Assembly (NCBI RefSeq): GCF_020882245.1
Contig: NC_083599.1
Coordinates: forward strand, 42,930,748 to 42,994,747
DNA length: 64,000 bases
From: Rhopalosiphum padi
Taxonomy: Eukaryota > Arthropoda > Insecta > Hemiptera > Aphididae
Reading direction: 5' to 3'
The notes beneath the pieces are model-generated. The model was not told the DNA's origin and did not search any database. It saw only the letters and a program-made list of their open reading frames with translations. How positions within the stretch are numbered: position 1 is the stretch's first letter; every line of letters starts with the position of its first letter. This document shows positions 42,704 through 52,162 of the stretch, in pieces. Position numbers and translations under genes: made by a program.

Positions 42704-42943
42704 CCATCACCTGTTTTACAATCGTATTTGCATTTAAGTTTTAACTGAAAATTGTTTTTAAATATTTTGTATTAAGAATAAAGTTGTTCAGATAGTTATT
42801 GTTTGATTGTTTCCGTTACTGACTTATTCAGTATTTTCCAAATACTAGTAATCATATAAAGATTTTCGTTCTAATTATGGTGTGTAGTAGTGACATTGTT
42901 TACTCCAACTATACCCATATTTAACTGACTACAATATTTTCAG
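42704..42943 (+). repeat. Diverged founder-like copy of the intron segment before cassette A
   Basis: This segment aligns with about 47287-47539 in unit 1. Shared pieces are ATCA-CTGTT, TCGTATTTG-ATTTAAGTTT, TATTTTGTAT, AGTTTCC, CATATAAA-ATT, TAGTAGTGACATT and the final CATATTTAACT before the acceptor. It differs at many positions, while the later units are nearly identical to each other. It therefore marks an older copy and the left limit of the module array. The CpG-rich core and exon 1 found in the later units are not recognisable upstream of it. Confidence 0.65.
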
Positions 42944-43073
42944 ATTGCAATACAGCAGACAATGAAAGCCATGGTGAGACATGAATTCACGATTCTATCA
43001 GTTTGGAAAATATAAACATCCTATGATGAAAATGGACTAGAAGATACTGATAACAATAATTGTTTTATTCAAC
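42944..43073 (+). pseudogene. Exon-like cassette D1 (diverged)
   Basis: The cassette follows the acceptor TATTTTCAG and ends at the donor-like GTACGTG, length 130 nt. It aligns with cassettes A, B and C (ACAGCAGA, GAGACATGAATT, ACATCCTATG, GAAAATGGACTAGAAGA). In cassette B's starting frame it is open for about 24 codons and then hits TAA. After a net one-base shift the later half returns to the conserved frame and reads ENGLEDTDNNN with no stop, through the donor, to a TAA at about 43103. The frame break makes a pseudogene the simplest call. No protein family is recognised. Confidence 0.45.
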
Positions 43074-43364
43074 GTACGTGTAGAGCTTACAATAGAATAT
43101 AATTTATAGAAAATTAATAGTTATGTAACAAAATGTTAATGTCATGAAATCCTGACAATAGGACTAAGTAAATGATTCTTATTTACTATAATTAACTTTC
43201 ATACAATTCATTTAACTTGATACTTCATAAACACTAAAAAACATGATTTTATATGATCATTTTGACGAATATCAAAAATTCATGTTTTAAACTGCTTATG
43301 AAGCACTAAGTTATCGAGTCATTCTCCAATTATTATATATATATAACTGATTAAATTTTTTTAG

Positions 43365-43492
43365 ATGGCAATACAGCAGATGACTTAAGGAATGCTGAGA
43401 CATTAATTTGTATGCATACAACTTTGGGAAAGTATGAACATCCAATGTTGAAAATGAACTAAAAGATACTGATTATAAAGAATTTATGCAAT
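43365..43492 (+). pseudogene. Exon-like cassette D2 (diverged)
   Basis: The cassette lies between a TTTTTTTAG acceptor and a CAAT|GTACGTG donor, 128 nt. The frame homologous to cassette B is disrupted (TAA after ATGACT, and a one-base insertion before AACATCC). The last part (GAAAATGAACTAAAAGAT onward) keeps B's frame to TAG with a 3-nt in-frame deletion. In the phase that exon 1 of the later units would impose, it is open for more than 30 codons to TAA. It is 421 bp from D1, with no exon-less module in between. Confidence 0.45.
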
Positions 43493-44510
43493 GTACGTGT
43501 AATGGTTATTAGGTATAGTTGATAGAAAATTAATAGCAATGTATCTAAAAGTTACTCAAATGCTTCCCTGACCATAATATTAATTAAATTTTTTAATTTA
43601 TTATTATTAACTTGCATACATTTCATTTAAGCAGATACTTTATATACACTATAAGACATGATTTTATATGATAATTTTGACGTATATTAAAAATTTATTT
43701 TTTGATCTGCTTATAAAACAAATAATTATCAAGTTAATCTCTTGAAACCTGGACCACTATATTAGGAAAATGATTCTAATTTGTTATTATTAACTTGCAT
43801 AATCTCATTTAAGCAGATACTTCATTAAAACTATAAAACATGATTTTATATAATAATTTTGACGAATATTAAATATTTATTTTTTGATCTGCTTATAAAA
43901 CAAACAATTCTCAAGTTAATCTCTTGAAACTTGGACCAATATATTAAGAAAATGATTCTAAATTGTTATTATTAACTTGCATACATCTCATTTAAGCAGA
44001 TACTTCATTAAAACTATAAAACATGTTTTTATATGATAATTTTGACGAATATTATATATTTATTTTTTGATCTACTTATAAAACAAACAATTCTCAAGAT
44101 AATCTCTTGAACCCTGGACCACTATATTACGAAGATGATTCTAATTTATAATTATTAACTTGCATACATCTCATTTAAGCAGATACTTCATTAAAACTAT
44201 AAAACATGTTTTTATATGATAATTTTGACGAATATTATATATTTATTTTTTGATCTGCTTATAAAACAAACAATTCTCAAGATAATCTCTTGAATCCTGG
44301 ACCACTATATTAAGAAAATGATTCTAATTTATTATTTTTAACTTGCATACACCTCATTTAAGCAGATACTTCATTAAAACTATAAAACATGATTTTATAT
44401 GATCATTTTGACGAATATCAAAAATTCATGTTTTAAACTGCTTATAAAGCACTGAGTTATCGAGTCATTCTCCAATTATTATGTATGTTTAACTGATTAA
44501 ATTTTATTAG

Positions 44511-44638
44511 ATGGCAATACAGCAGATGACTCAAGGAATGCTGAGACATTTATTTGTATGCATACGTATTTGGGAAAGTATGAACATCCAATGTTGAAAA
44601 TGAACTAAAAGATACTGATTATAAAGAATTTATGCAAT
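44511..44638 (+). pseudogene. Exon-like cassette D3 (diverged)
   Basis: It is 128 nt between a TTTTATTAG acceptor and a CAAT|GTACGTG donor, 1146 bp from D2. Frame 1 from its first base starts with ATG and is open for 28 codons before TGA. A one-base insertion relative to cassette B separates this from the conserved C-terminal frame (ENELKDTDYKEF, ending TAG). It is nearly identical to D2 and D4. Confidence 0.45.
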
Positions 44639-45658
44639 GTACGTGTAATGGTTATTAGGTATAGTTGATAGAAAATTAATAGCAATGTATCTAAAAGTTA
44701 CTCAAATGCTTCCCTCACCATAATATTAAGAAAATGATTCGAATTTATTATTACTAACTTGCATACATCTCATTTAAGCAGATTTTTCATAAACACTATA
44801 AAACATGATTTTATATGATAAATTTGACGAATATTAAATATTTATTTTTTGATCTGCTTATAAAACAAACAATTCTCAAGTTAATCTCTTGAAAGCTGGA
44901 CCACTATATTAAGAAAATGATTCTAATTTGTTATTATTAACTTGCATACATTTCATTTAAGCAGATTTTTCATTAAAACTATAAAACATGATTTTATATG
45001 ATAATTTTGACGAATATTAAATATTTATTTTTTGATCTGCTTATAAAACAAACAATTCTCAAGATAATCTCTTGAAACCTGGACCACTATATTAAGAAAA
45101 TGATTCTAATTTATTATTATTAACTTGCATACATCTCATTTAAGCAGATTTTACATAAACACTATAAAACATGATTTTATATGATAAATTTGACGAATAT
45201 TAAATATTTATTTTTTGATCTGCTTATAAAACAAACAATTCTCAAGTTAATCTCTTGAAACCTGGACCAATATATTAAGAAAATGATTCTAATTTGTTAT
45301 AATTAACTTGCATACATCTCATTTAAGCAGATACTTCATTAAAACTATAAAACATGTTTTTATATGATAATTTTGACGAATATTATATATTTATTTTTTG
45401 ATCTACTTATAAAACAAACAATTCTCAAGATAATCTCTTGAACCCTGGACCACTATATTAAGAAAATGATTCTAATTTATTATTATTAACTTGCATACAT
45501 CTCATTTAAGCAGATACTTCATAAACACTAAAAAACATGATTTTATATGATCATTTTGACGAATATCAAAAATTCATTTTTTAAACTGCTTATAACGCAC
45601 TGAGTTATCGAGTCATTCTCCAATTATTATATATGTTTAACTGATTAAATTTTTTTAG

Positions 45659-45786
45659 ATGACAATAAAGCAGATGACTCAAGGAATGCTGAGACATTTA
45701 TTTGTATGCATACAACTTTGGGAAAGTATGAACATTCAATGTTGAAAATTAACTAAAAGTTACTGATTATAAAGAATTTATGCAAT
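45659..45786 (+). pseudogene. Exon-like cassette D4 (diverged)
   Basis: It is 128 nt between a TTTTTTAG acceptor and a CAAT|GTACGTG donor, 1148 bp from D3. It carries private changes (ATGACAATAAAG at the start, AACATTCAATG, AAAATTAACTAAAAGT). The same one-base insertion as in D2 and D3 breaks the cassette-B frame. In exon-1 phase it is open for just over 30 codons. Confidence 0.45.
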
Positions 45787-46768
45787 GTACGTGTAATGGT
45801 TATTAGGTATTTTTGATAGAAAATTAATAGCAATGTATCTAAAAGTTACTCAAATGCTTCCCTGACCATAATATTAAGAAAATGATTCTAATTTATTATT
45901 ACTAACTTGCATACATCTCATTTAAGCAGATTTTTCATAAACACTATAAAACATGATTTTATATGATAAATTTGACGAATATTAAATATTTATTTTTTGA
46001 TCTGCTTATAAAACAAACAATTCTCAAGTTAATCTCTTGAAAGCTGGACCACTATATTAAGAAAATGATTCTAATTTGTTATTATTAACTTGCATACATT
46101 TCATTTAAGCAGATTTTTCATTAAAACTATAAAACATGATTTTATATGATAATTTTGACGAATATTAAATATTTATTTTTTGATCTGCTTATAAAACAAA
46201 CAATTCTCAAGATAATCTCTTGAAACCTGGACCACTATATTAAGAAAATGATTCTAATTTATTATTATTAACTTGCATACATCTCATTTAAGCAGATTTT
46301 ACATAAACACTATAAAACATGATTTTATATGATAAATTTGACGAATATTAAATATTTATGTTTTTAACTGCTTATAAAACCCACAATTCTCAAGTTAATC
46401 TCTTGAAACCTACACCACTATATTAAGAAAATGATTCTAATTATTTATTATTAACTTGCATACATTTCATTTAAGCAGATACTTTATATACTCTATAATA
46501 CATTATTTTATATGATAATCTTTACCAATATTAAAAATTCAAATTATTATCTGCTTATAAAACACTCAATTCTTAAGTTAGTGTCATGAAATCCAGACAA
46601 TTATATTAAGTAAATGATTCTTATTTACTATTATTAACTTCTATAGATATTATGTTAGCTGATTCTTCATAAACACTATAAAACATGTTTTTATATGATA
46701 AGTTTGAGAAATATTATGAATTCCTATTTTAATCTGCTTATAAAACAGTCAATTATTAAATGTATACA

Positions 46769-46985
46769 CCAACAGAGGGCGTGAGCGTCGCCGTAGTAGG
46801 GACGACATCCGTCGGCCGAACCGCCTCAGAAAGAAACTAGATAGTTGTGTGGCGTTCACCGTACTGCTGTGTGTCGTAACGGGTCGTTGTTTTTACTTAG
46901 CTTTTGAGTCTACTCGTTATTTATTAATTAAGATTTTTGATATTATAAACGAATTGTTCATATTTTATGCCCGAAGTTAACACAA
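46769..46985 (+). promoter_or_regulatory. CpG-rich core with CTCF-like motif and candidate exon 1, unit 1
   Basis: The first 121 bp (to 46889) contain 14 CpGs by my count, in surroundings almost free of them. The core starts with CCAACAGAGGGCG, which fits the known CTCF core CCANNAGRKGGC. An AT-rich leader follows, and the first ATG after the core is at 46967, preceded in frame by TAA. ATGCCCGAAGTTAACACAA then meets GTAAGTTT, a near-consensus 5' splice site, so exon 1 would encode MPEVNT plus one base (phase 1). What I infer is a TATA-less CpG promoter followed by a short coding first exon. No transcription start can be fixed from sequence alone. Confidence 0.55.
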
Positions 46986-47539
46986 GTAAGTTTCTTGACC
47001 CTTGACTACTAGATCAAGAAAATGATTCTAATTTATAATTTTTAACTTTCACTTTTTTCATTTTACCTGATATTTTTACTTCATAAAAACTATAAAATAT
47101 GATTTTATAAGTCAATTCTGACCAATAATACAACTTAACATTTTTTCGTATTGAAAAGGAGCGATTTTCAGTTGTTGTACAAATGTATTCTTTAGTTACA
47201 CTCATAATACATTTGAATTTCTTCTACAAAACATTCTGGTATATTTGTACTATCTTTTATGGCTTATCATAATTATTATTTATTATCATCTGTTATACAT
47301 GTTTTGCAGTTTTACATTCGTATTTGTATTTAAGTTTCAATTGTAAATTCCTTTCATGTATTTTGTATAAAAATGAAGTTTGTCCGTTAGTTTATGTTTT
47401 GATAGTTTCCACTTCTGAATTACTCAGTGTTGTCCACGTACTAGTTGTCATATAAAAATTGTCGTTCTCCTTATGGTATCTAGTAGTGACATTTTATCAT
47501 CCAACCATTATACATATTTAACTTACTATTTTTTTTTAG

Positions 47540-47670
47540 ATGACAGTACACCAGATATACTCAGGACATATTGAGACATGAATTACCATTTCTACCACAT
47601 GGGAAAGTTTCAACATCCTACGTTGAAAATGGACTAGACGATCCTGATAATAATAATAGTTTTATGCAAA
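47540..47670 (+). other. Exon-like cassette A, unit 1
   Basis: It is preceded by a T-tract and AG and followed by a weak donor, CAAA|GTACGAG; 131 nt. In the frame that matches cassettes B and C it reads TQDILRHELPFLPHGKV and ENGLDDPDNNN, and if the exon is not spliced at GTACGAG it runs to TGA at 47688. In units 1 and 2 the first full codon of this frame is TGA, so it cannot be entered from upstream; units 3-5 have TGG. Joined to exon 1 (phase 1) it would stop after 10 further codons. It therefore looks skipped, alternative or decayed. No family is recognised. Confidence 0.45.
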
Positions 47671-47985
47671 GTACGAGTAATGGATATTGAATATAATTGA
47701 TATTAAATTAATAGTAGTGTAAAAAAAAATCAGTGTCATGAAACCCTGACCATTAGATTGTAAGCAAATGATTCTAATTTTCCATAATTGACATTCAAAT
47801 ATTACATTTAAGCTGAAACTTCATAAACACAATAAAAAATGATTTAATATTCTGAATTTTGACATGATTTTACATGGTAATTTAAACAAATATTACAAAG
47901 TCATACTTTGAACTGCTTGTAAAACACTGTATTCTCAAGTTATTCTCCAACCACTATACATATTTAACTGAGTAAATTCTTTCAG

Positions 47986-48115
47986 ATTGCGGTACAGCAG
48001 ATCATTCAAGACATGCTGAGACATGAATTACCATTTCTACCACATAAGAAAGTTACAACATCCTATGTTGAAAATGGACTAGAAGATACTGATAATAATA
48101 TTGGATTTATGCGAT
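47986..48115 (+). other. Exon-like cassette B, unit 1
   Basis: It follows the acceptor TTCTTTCAG and precedes the donor GAT|GTACGTGT, 130 nt. From its first base it is open for 49 codons to TAA at 48133-48135, reading IAVQQIIQDMLRHELPFLPH, then KKVTTSYVENGLEDTDNN and a CxC motif (CTC) near the end. This is the best-preserved open cassette. Its phase (0) does not fit exon 1 (phase 1): joined to exon 1 it would stop after 13 codons. It joins in frame to cassette C if its donor is used (phase 1 to phase 1). An internal ATG would give a 40-residue peptide. Function is unknown. Confidence 0.5.
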
Positions 48116-48771
48116 GTACGTGTAATGGTAATTAAATGTAACTGATAGCAACATAATTGCAGTATAACAAAAACTTAGTGTCATGAAATCCAGACCATTA
48201 GATTAAGTAAATGATTCTTATTTACCATTACTAACTTTCATATATATCATGTAAGCTGATACTTCATAAATACTATAAAACATGTTTTTATATGATTATT
48301 TTGACTCGTATTTTAAATTTATATTTTTAACTGCTTATAAAACATACAATTCTTAAGTTAATCTCTTGAATCCTGGACGACTATATTAAGAAAATTACTC
48401 TAATTTACCATTATTAACTTGCATACATTTCATTTAAGCAGATACTTTATATACTCTATAATACATGATTTTATACGATAATTTTGACGAATATTAAATA
48501 TTTATGTTTTTAACTGCTTATAAAACCCACAATTATCAAGTTAATATCTTGAAACCTGGACCACTATATTAAGAAAATGATTCTAATTTACCATTGTTAA
48601 TTTGCATACATTTCATTTAAGCTGTTACTTCATAGACACTATAAAAACATGTTTTGTATATGATTATTTTGACTCGTATTTTATTTTCATATTTTTAACT
48701 GCTTATAAAATACTGAATTCTCAAGTTATTCTTTAACAATTATACATTATTAACTTACTACATTTTTTGAG

Positions 48772-48902
48772 ATGGACATGTTTGTCAGATCACTCAAGGC
48801 ATGCAGAAACATGAATTCACATTTCTACCACTTACGAAGGTATCAACATCCTATGCTGAAAATGGACTAGAAGATACTGCTAATAATATTGGGTTTATGT
48901 AA
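48772..48902 (+). other. Cassette C, candidate terminal coding exon, unit 1
   Basis: The acceptor is TTTTTTGAG in this unit and TTTTTTCAG in units 2-5. The first two bases (AT) complete the codon left open by exon 1 (A+AT, Asn). The frame then runs GHVCQITQGMQKHEFTFLPL, then TKVSTSYAENGLEDTANN and a short hydrophobic end to TAA at 48900-48902. With exon 1 this gives 150 nt, a 49-residue peptide. It has no signal peptide, membrane segment or known domain that I can see. An AATAAA lies 79 nt downstream. The first in-frame ATG in another frame (48772) would give a different 32-residue peptide, which I think less likely. The altered acceptor here suggests that unit 1 may be spliced poorly. Confidence 0.45.
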
Positions 48903-48980
48903 TGTGCGTGTAATGGTTATTGAATATAATTGACAGTAAATTAATGGCAGTGAAACAATTGAGATTTGTTAATAATCTGA

Positions 48981-48986
48981 AATAAA
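48981..48986 (+). terminator. AATAAA polyadenylation signal, unit 1
   Basis: AATAAA occurs 79 nt after the cassette C stop, followed within about 30 nt by T/G-rich TTTGACTTGTAATTTTC. In AT-rich DNA an AATAAA is common by chance, so this is only supportive. Confidence 0.4.
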
Positions 48987-49024
48987 TATTAGTAAACACC
49001 TTTGACTTGTAATTTTCATTCTTA

Positions 49025-50075
49025 AGAGTTACCATTAGTAACTTGCATACATTTCGTTTAAGCTGATACTTCAATAACACTATAAAACATGCTTTTTTAC
49101 GATGACAATTTTGACGAATATTAAAAATTCATTTTTTTAACTGTTTATAAAACAAACAATTTCTCAAGTAAATCTCTTGAAACCTATACCACTATATTAA
49201 GAAAATGATTCTAATTATTTATTATTAACTTGCATACATTTCATTTAAGCAGATACATCATAAACACTATAAAACATGATTTTATATGATAATTTTGACG
49301 AATATTAAATATTTATATTTAGAACTGCTTATAAAACACACAATTCTCAAGTTTATCTCTTGAAACCTGGACCACTATATTAAGAAAATGATTCTAATTT
49401 TTTATTATTAACTTGCATACATTTCATTTAAGCAGATACTTCATAAACACTATAAAACATGATTTTATATGATAATTTTGACGAATATTAAATATTTATG
49501 TTTTTAACTGCTTATAAAACCCACAATTCTCAAGTTAATCTCTTGAAACCTACACCACTATATTAAGAAAATGATTCTAATTATTTATTATTAACTTGCA
49601 TACATTTCATTTAAGCAGATACTTCATAAACACTATAAACATGATTTTATATGATAATTTTGACGAATATAAAATATTTATGTTTTTAACTGCTTATAAA
49701 ACCCACAATTCTCAAGTTAATCTCTTGAAACCTGGACGACTATATTAAGAAAATTACTCCAATTTACCATTATTAACTTGCATACATTTCATTTAAGCAG
49801 ATACTTTATATACCCTATAATACATTATTTTATATGATAATCTTTACCAATATTAAAAATTCAAATTATTATCTGCTTATAAAACACTCAATTCTTAAGT
49901 TAGTGTCATGAAATCCAGACAATTATATTAAGTAAATGATTCTTATTTACTATTATTAACTTCTATAGATATTATGTTAGCTGATTCTTCATAAACACTA
50001 TAAAACATGTTTTTATATGATAAGTTTGAGAAATATTATGAATTCCTATTTTAATCTGCTTATAAAACAGTCAAT
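49025..50075 (+). repeat. 183-bp module tail of unit 1 (six modules)
   Basis: Six CTG(C/T)TTATAAAAC boxes, at about 49141, 49325, 49508, 49690, 49870 and 50056. The last two modules (TTTACCAATATT and TTTGAGAAATATT types) precede every core. Confidence 0.85.
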
Positions 50076-50090
50076 TATTAAATGTATACA

Positions 50091-50307
50091 CCAACAGAGG
50101 GCGTGAGCGTCGCCGTAGTAGGGACGACATCCGTCGGCCGAACCGCCTCAGAAAGAAACTAGATAGTTGTGTGGCGTTCACCGTACTGCTGTGTGTCGTA
50201 ACGGGTCGTTGTTTTTACTTAGCTTTTGAGTCTACTCGTTATTTATTAATTAAGATTTTTGATATTATAAACGAATTGTTCATATTTTATGCCCGAAGTT
50301 AACACAA
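50091..50307 (+). promoter_or_regulatory. CpG-rich core and candidate exon 1, unit 2
   Basis: The CTCF-like motif is at 50091-50103, the ATG at 50289 and the GTAAGT donor at 50308. The sequence reads the same as unit 1 throughout the core and leader. Confidence 0.55.
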
Positions 50308-50861
50308 GTAAGTTTCTTGACCCTTGACTACTAGATCAAGAAAATGATTCTAATTTATAATTTTTAACTTTCACTTTTTTCATTTTACCTGATATTTTTA
50401 CTTCATAAAAACTATAAAATATGATTTTATAAGTCAATTCTGACCAATAATACAACTTAACATTTTTTCGTATTGAAAAGGAGCGATTTTCAGTTGTTGT
50501 ACAAATGTATTCTTTAGTTACACTCATAATACATTTGAATTTCTTCTACAAAACATTCTGGTATATTTGTACTATCTTTTATGGCTTATCATAATTATTA
50601 TTTATTATCATCTGTTATACATGTTTTGCAGTTTTACATTCGTATTTGTATTTAAGTTTCAATTGTAAATTCCTTTCATGTATTTTGTATAAAAATGAAG
50701 TTTGTCCGTTAGTTTATGTTTTGATAGTTTCCACTTCTGAATTACTCAGTGTTGTCCACGTACTAGTTGTCATATAAAAATTGTCGTTCTCCTTATGGTA
50801 TCTAGTAGTGACATTTTATCATCCAACCATTATACATATTTAACTTACTATTTTTTTTTAG

Positions 50862-50992
50862 ATGACAGTACACCAGATCTACTCAGGACATATTGAGACA
50901 TGAATTACCATTTCTACCACATGGGAAAGTTTCAACATCCTACGTTGAAAATGGACTAGACGATCCTGATAATAATAATAGTTTTATGCAAA
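50862..50992 (+). other. Exon-like cassette A, unit 2
   Basis: Same as unit 1, including the TGA at its start, with a private CAGATCTAC. The conserved frame ends at TGA 51010-51012. Confidence 0.45.
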
Positions 50993-51307
50993 GTACGAGT
51001 AATGGATATTGAATATAATTGATATTAAATTAATAGTAGTGTAAAAAAAAATCAGTGTCATGAAACCCTGACCATTAGATTGTAAGCAAATGATTCTAAT
51101 TTTCCATAATTGACATTCAAATATTACATTTAAGCTGAAACTTCATAAACACAATAAAAAATGATTTAATATTCTGAATGTTGACATGATTTTACATGGT
51201 AATTTAAACAAATATTACAAAGTCATACTTTGAACTGCTTGTAAAACACTGTATTCTCAAGTTATTCTCCAACCACTATACATATTTAACTGAGTAAATT
51301 CTTTCAG

Positions 51308-51437
51308 ATTGCGGTACAGCAGATCATTCAAGACATGCTGAGACATGAATTACCATTTCTACCACATAAGAAAGTTACAACATCCTATGTTGAAAATGGA
51401 CTAGAAGATACTGATAATAATATTGGATTTATGCGAT
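51308..51437 (+). other. Exon-like cassette B, unit 2
   Basis: It matches unit 1; open frame 51308-51457 ending TAA. Confidence 0.5.
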
Positions 51438-51909
51438 GTACGTGTAATGGTAATTAAATGTAACTGATAGCAACATAATTGCAGTATAACAAAAACTTAG
51501 TGTCATGAAATCCAGACCATTAGATTAAGTAAATGATTCTTATTTACCATTACTAACTTTCATATATATCATGTAAGCTGATACTTCATAAATACTATAA
51601 AACATGTTTTTATATGATTATTTTGACTCGTATTTTAAATTTATATTTTTAACTGCTTATAAAACCTACAATTATCAAGTTAATATCTTGAAACCTGGAC
51701 CACTATATTAAGAAAATGATTCTAATTTACCATTGTTAATTTGCATACATTTCATTTAAGCTGTTACTTCATAGACACTATAAAACATGTTTTGTATATG
51801 ATTATTTTGACTCGTATTTTATATTCATATTTTTAACTGCTTATAAAATACTGAATTCTCAAGTTATTCTTTAACAATTATACATTATTAACTTACTACA
51901 TTTTTTCAG

Positions 51910-52040
51910 ATGGACATGTTTGTCAGATCACTCAAGGCATGCAGAAACATGAATTCACATTTCTACCACTTACGAAGGTATCAACATCCTATGCTGAAAA
52001 TGGACTAGAAGATACTGCTAATAATATTGGGTTTATGTAA
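51910..52040 (+). other. Cassette C, candidate terminal coding exon, unit 2
   Basis: The acceptor is TTTTTTCAG. The frame from exon 1 (50289-50307) continues to TAA at 52038-52040, giving the same 49-residue prediction as unit 1. Confidence 0.5.
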
Positions 52041-52118
52041 TGTGCGTGTAATGGTTATTGAATATAATTGACAGTAAATTAATGGCAGTGAAACAATTGA
52101 GATTTGTTAATAATCTGA

Positions 52119-52124
52119 AATAAA
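52119..52124 (+). terminator. AATAAA polyadenylation signal, unit 2
   Basis: Same position relative to the cassette C stop (79 nt) as in unit 1. Confidence 0.4.
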
Positions 52125-52162
52125 TATTAGTAAACACCTTTGACTTGTAATTTTCATTCTTA

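Larger units (their letters stand above)
43141..46740 (+). repeat. Array of ~183-bp modules interspersed with cassettes D2-D4
   Basis: The module runs from ATGATTCTAATTT through TTAACTTGCATACAT, CATTTAAGCAGAT, ACTATAAAACATG, TTTTGACGAATATTAAA, CTGCTTATAAAACA and CTCAAGTTAATCTCTTGAA to TGGACCACTATATTAAG. TTAACTTGC starts at about 43973, 44156 and 44339 give a 183-bp period. Each module usually has only one CpG (TGACGAAT), unlike the CpG-rich satellite to the left. No module codes for anything recognisable. Confidence 0.9.
43365..46768 (+). repeat. ~1147-bp higher-order repeat (one exon cassette plus four exon-less modules)
   Basis: Cassette starts at 43365, 44511 and 45659 are 1146 and 1148 bp apart. 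That equals one ~420-bp exon-bearing module plus four 183-bp modules. The third copy runs 1110 bp into the CpG-rich core at 46769, its end replaced by the module types found before every core. Confidence 0.75.
46769..50090 (+). repeat. Higher-order unit 1 (3322 bp), tandem mini-gene candidate
   Basis: Order: CpG-rich core and exon 1 (46769-46985), intron starting in a degenerate 183-bp module, cassette A (47540-47670), cassette B (47986-48115), two exon-less modules, cassette C (48772-48902), AATAAA (48981), then six 183-bp modules. The stretch 46986-47539 holds only intron sequence homologous to 42704-42943 plus one decayed module. This unit is the most divergent of the five: it has two modules between B and C, ATTTTGACATG near 47867 where the other units have ATGTTGACATG, and GAG instead of CAG before cassette C. 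Confidence 0.9.

Noticed and set aside
47014..47205. Minus-strand 63-codon ORF starting MSVTKEYI, repeated in every unit (50336, 53839, 56979, 60118, 63806)
   Set aside because: It lies in intron 1 over a degenerate 183-bp module, antisense to the splice signals. Its conservation is explained by the near identity of the units, and the only change seen (Val to Phe) is non-synonymous. No domain or promoter supports it.
47815..47840. Earlier AATAAA-like sequence after cassette A (CACAATAAAAAATG)
   Set aside because: It is a variant of the module's ACTATAAAACATG and lies within module sequence, so it is weak evidence for a transcript end compared with the site after cassette C.
48772..48870. ORF from the ATG at the first base of cassette C (MDMFVRSLK)
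   Set aside because: It uses a frame different from the one conserved among cassettes, and the ATG straddles the acceptor. The frame compatible with exon 1 is better supported.
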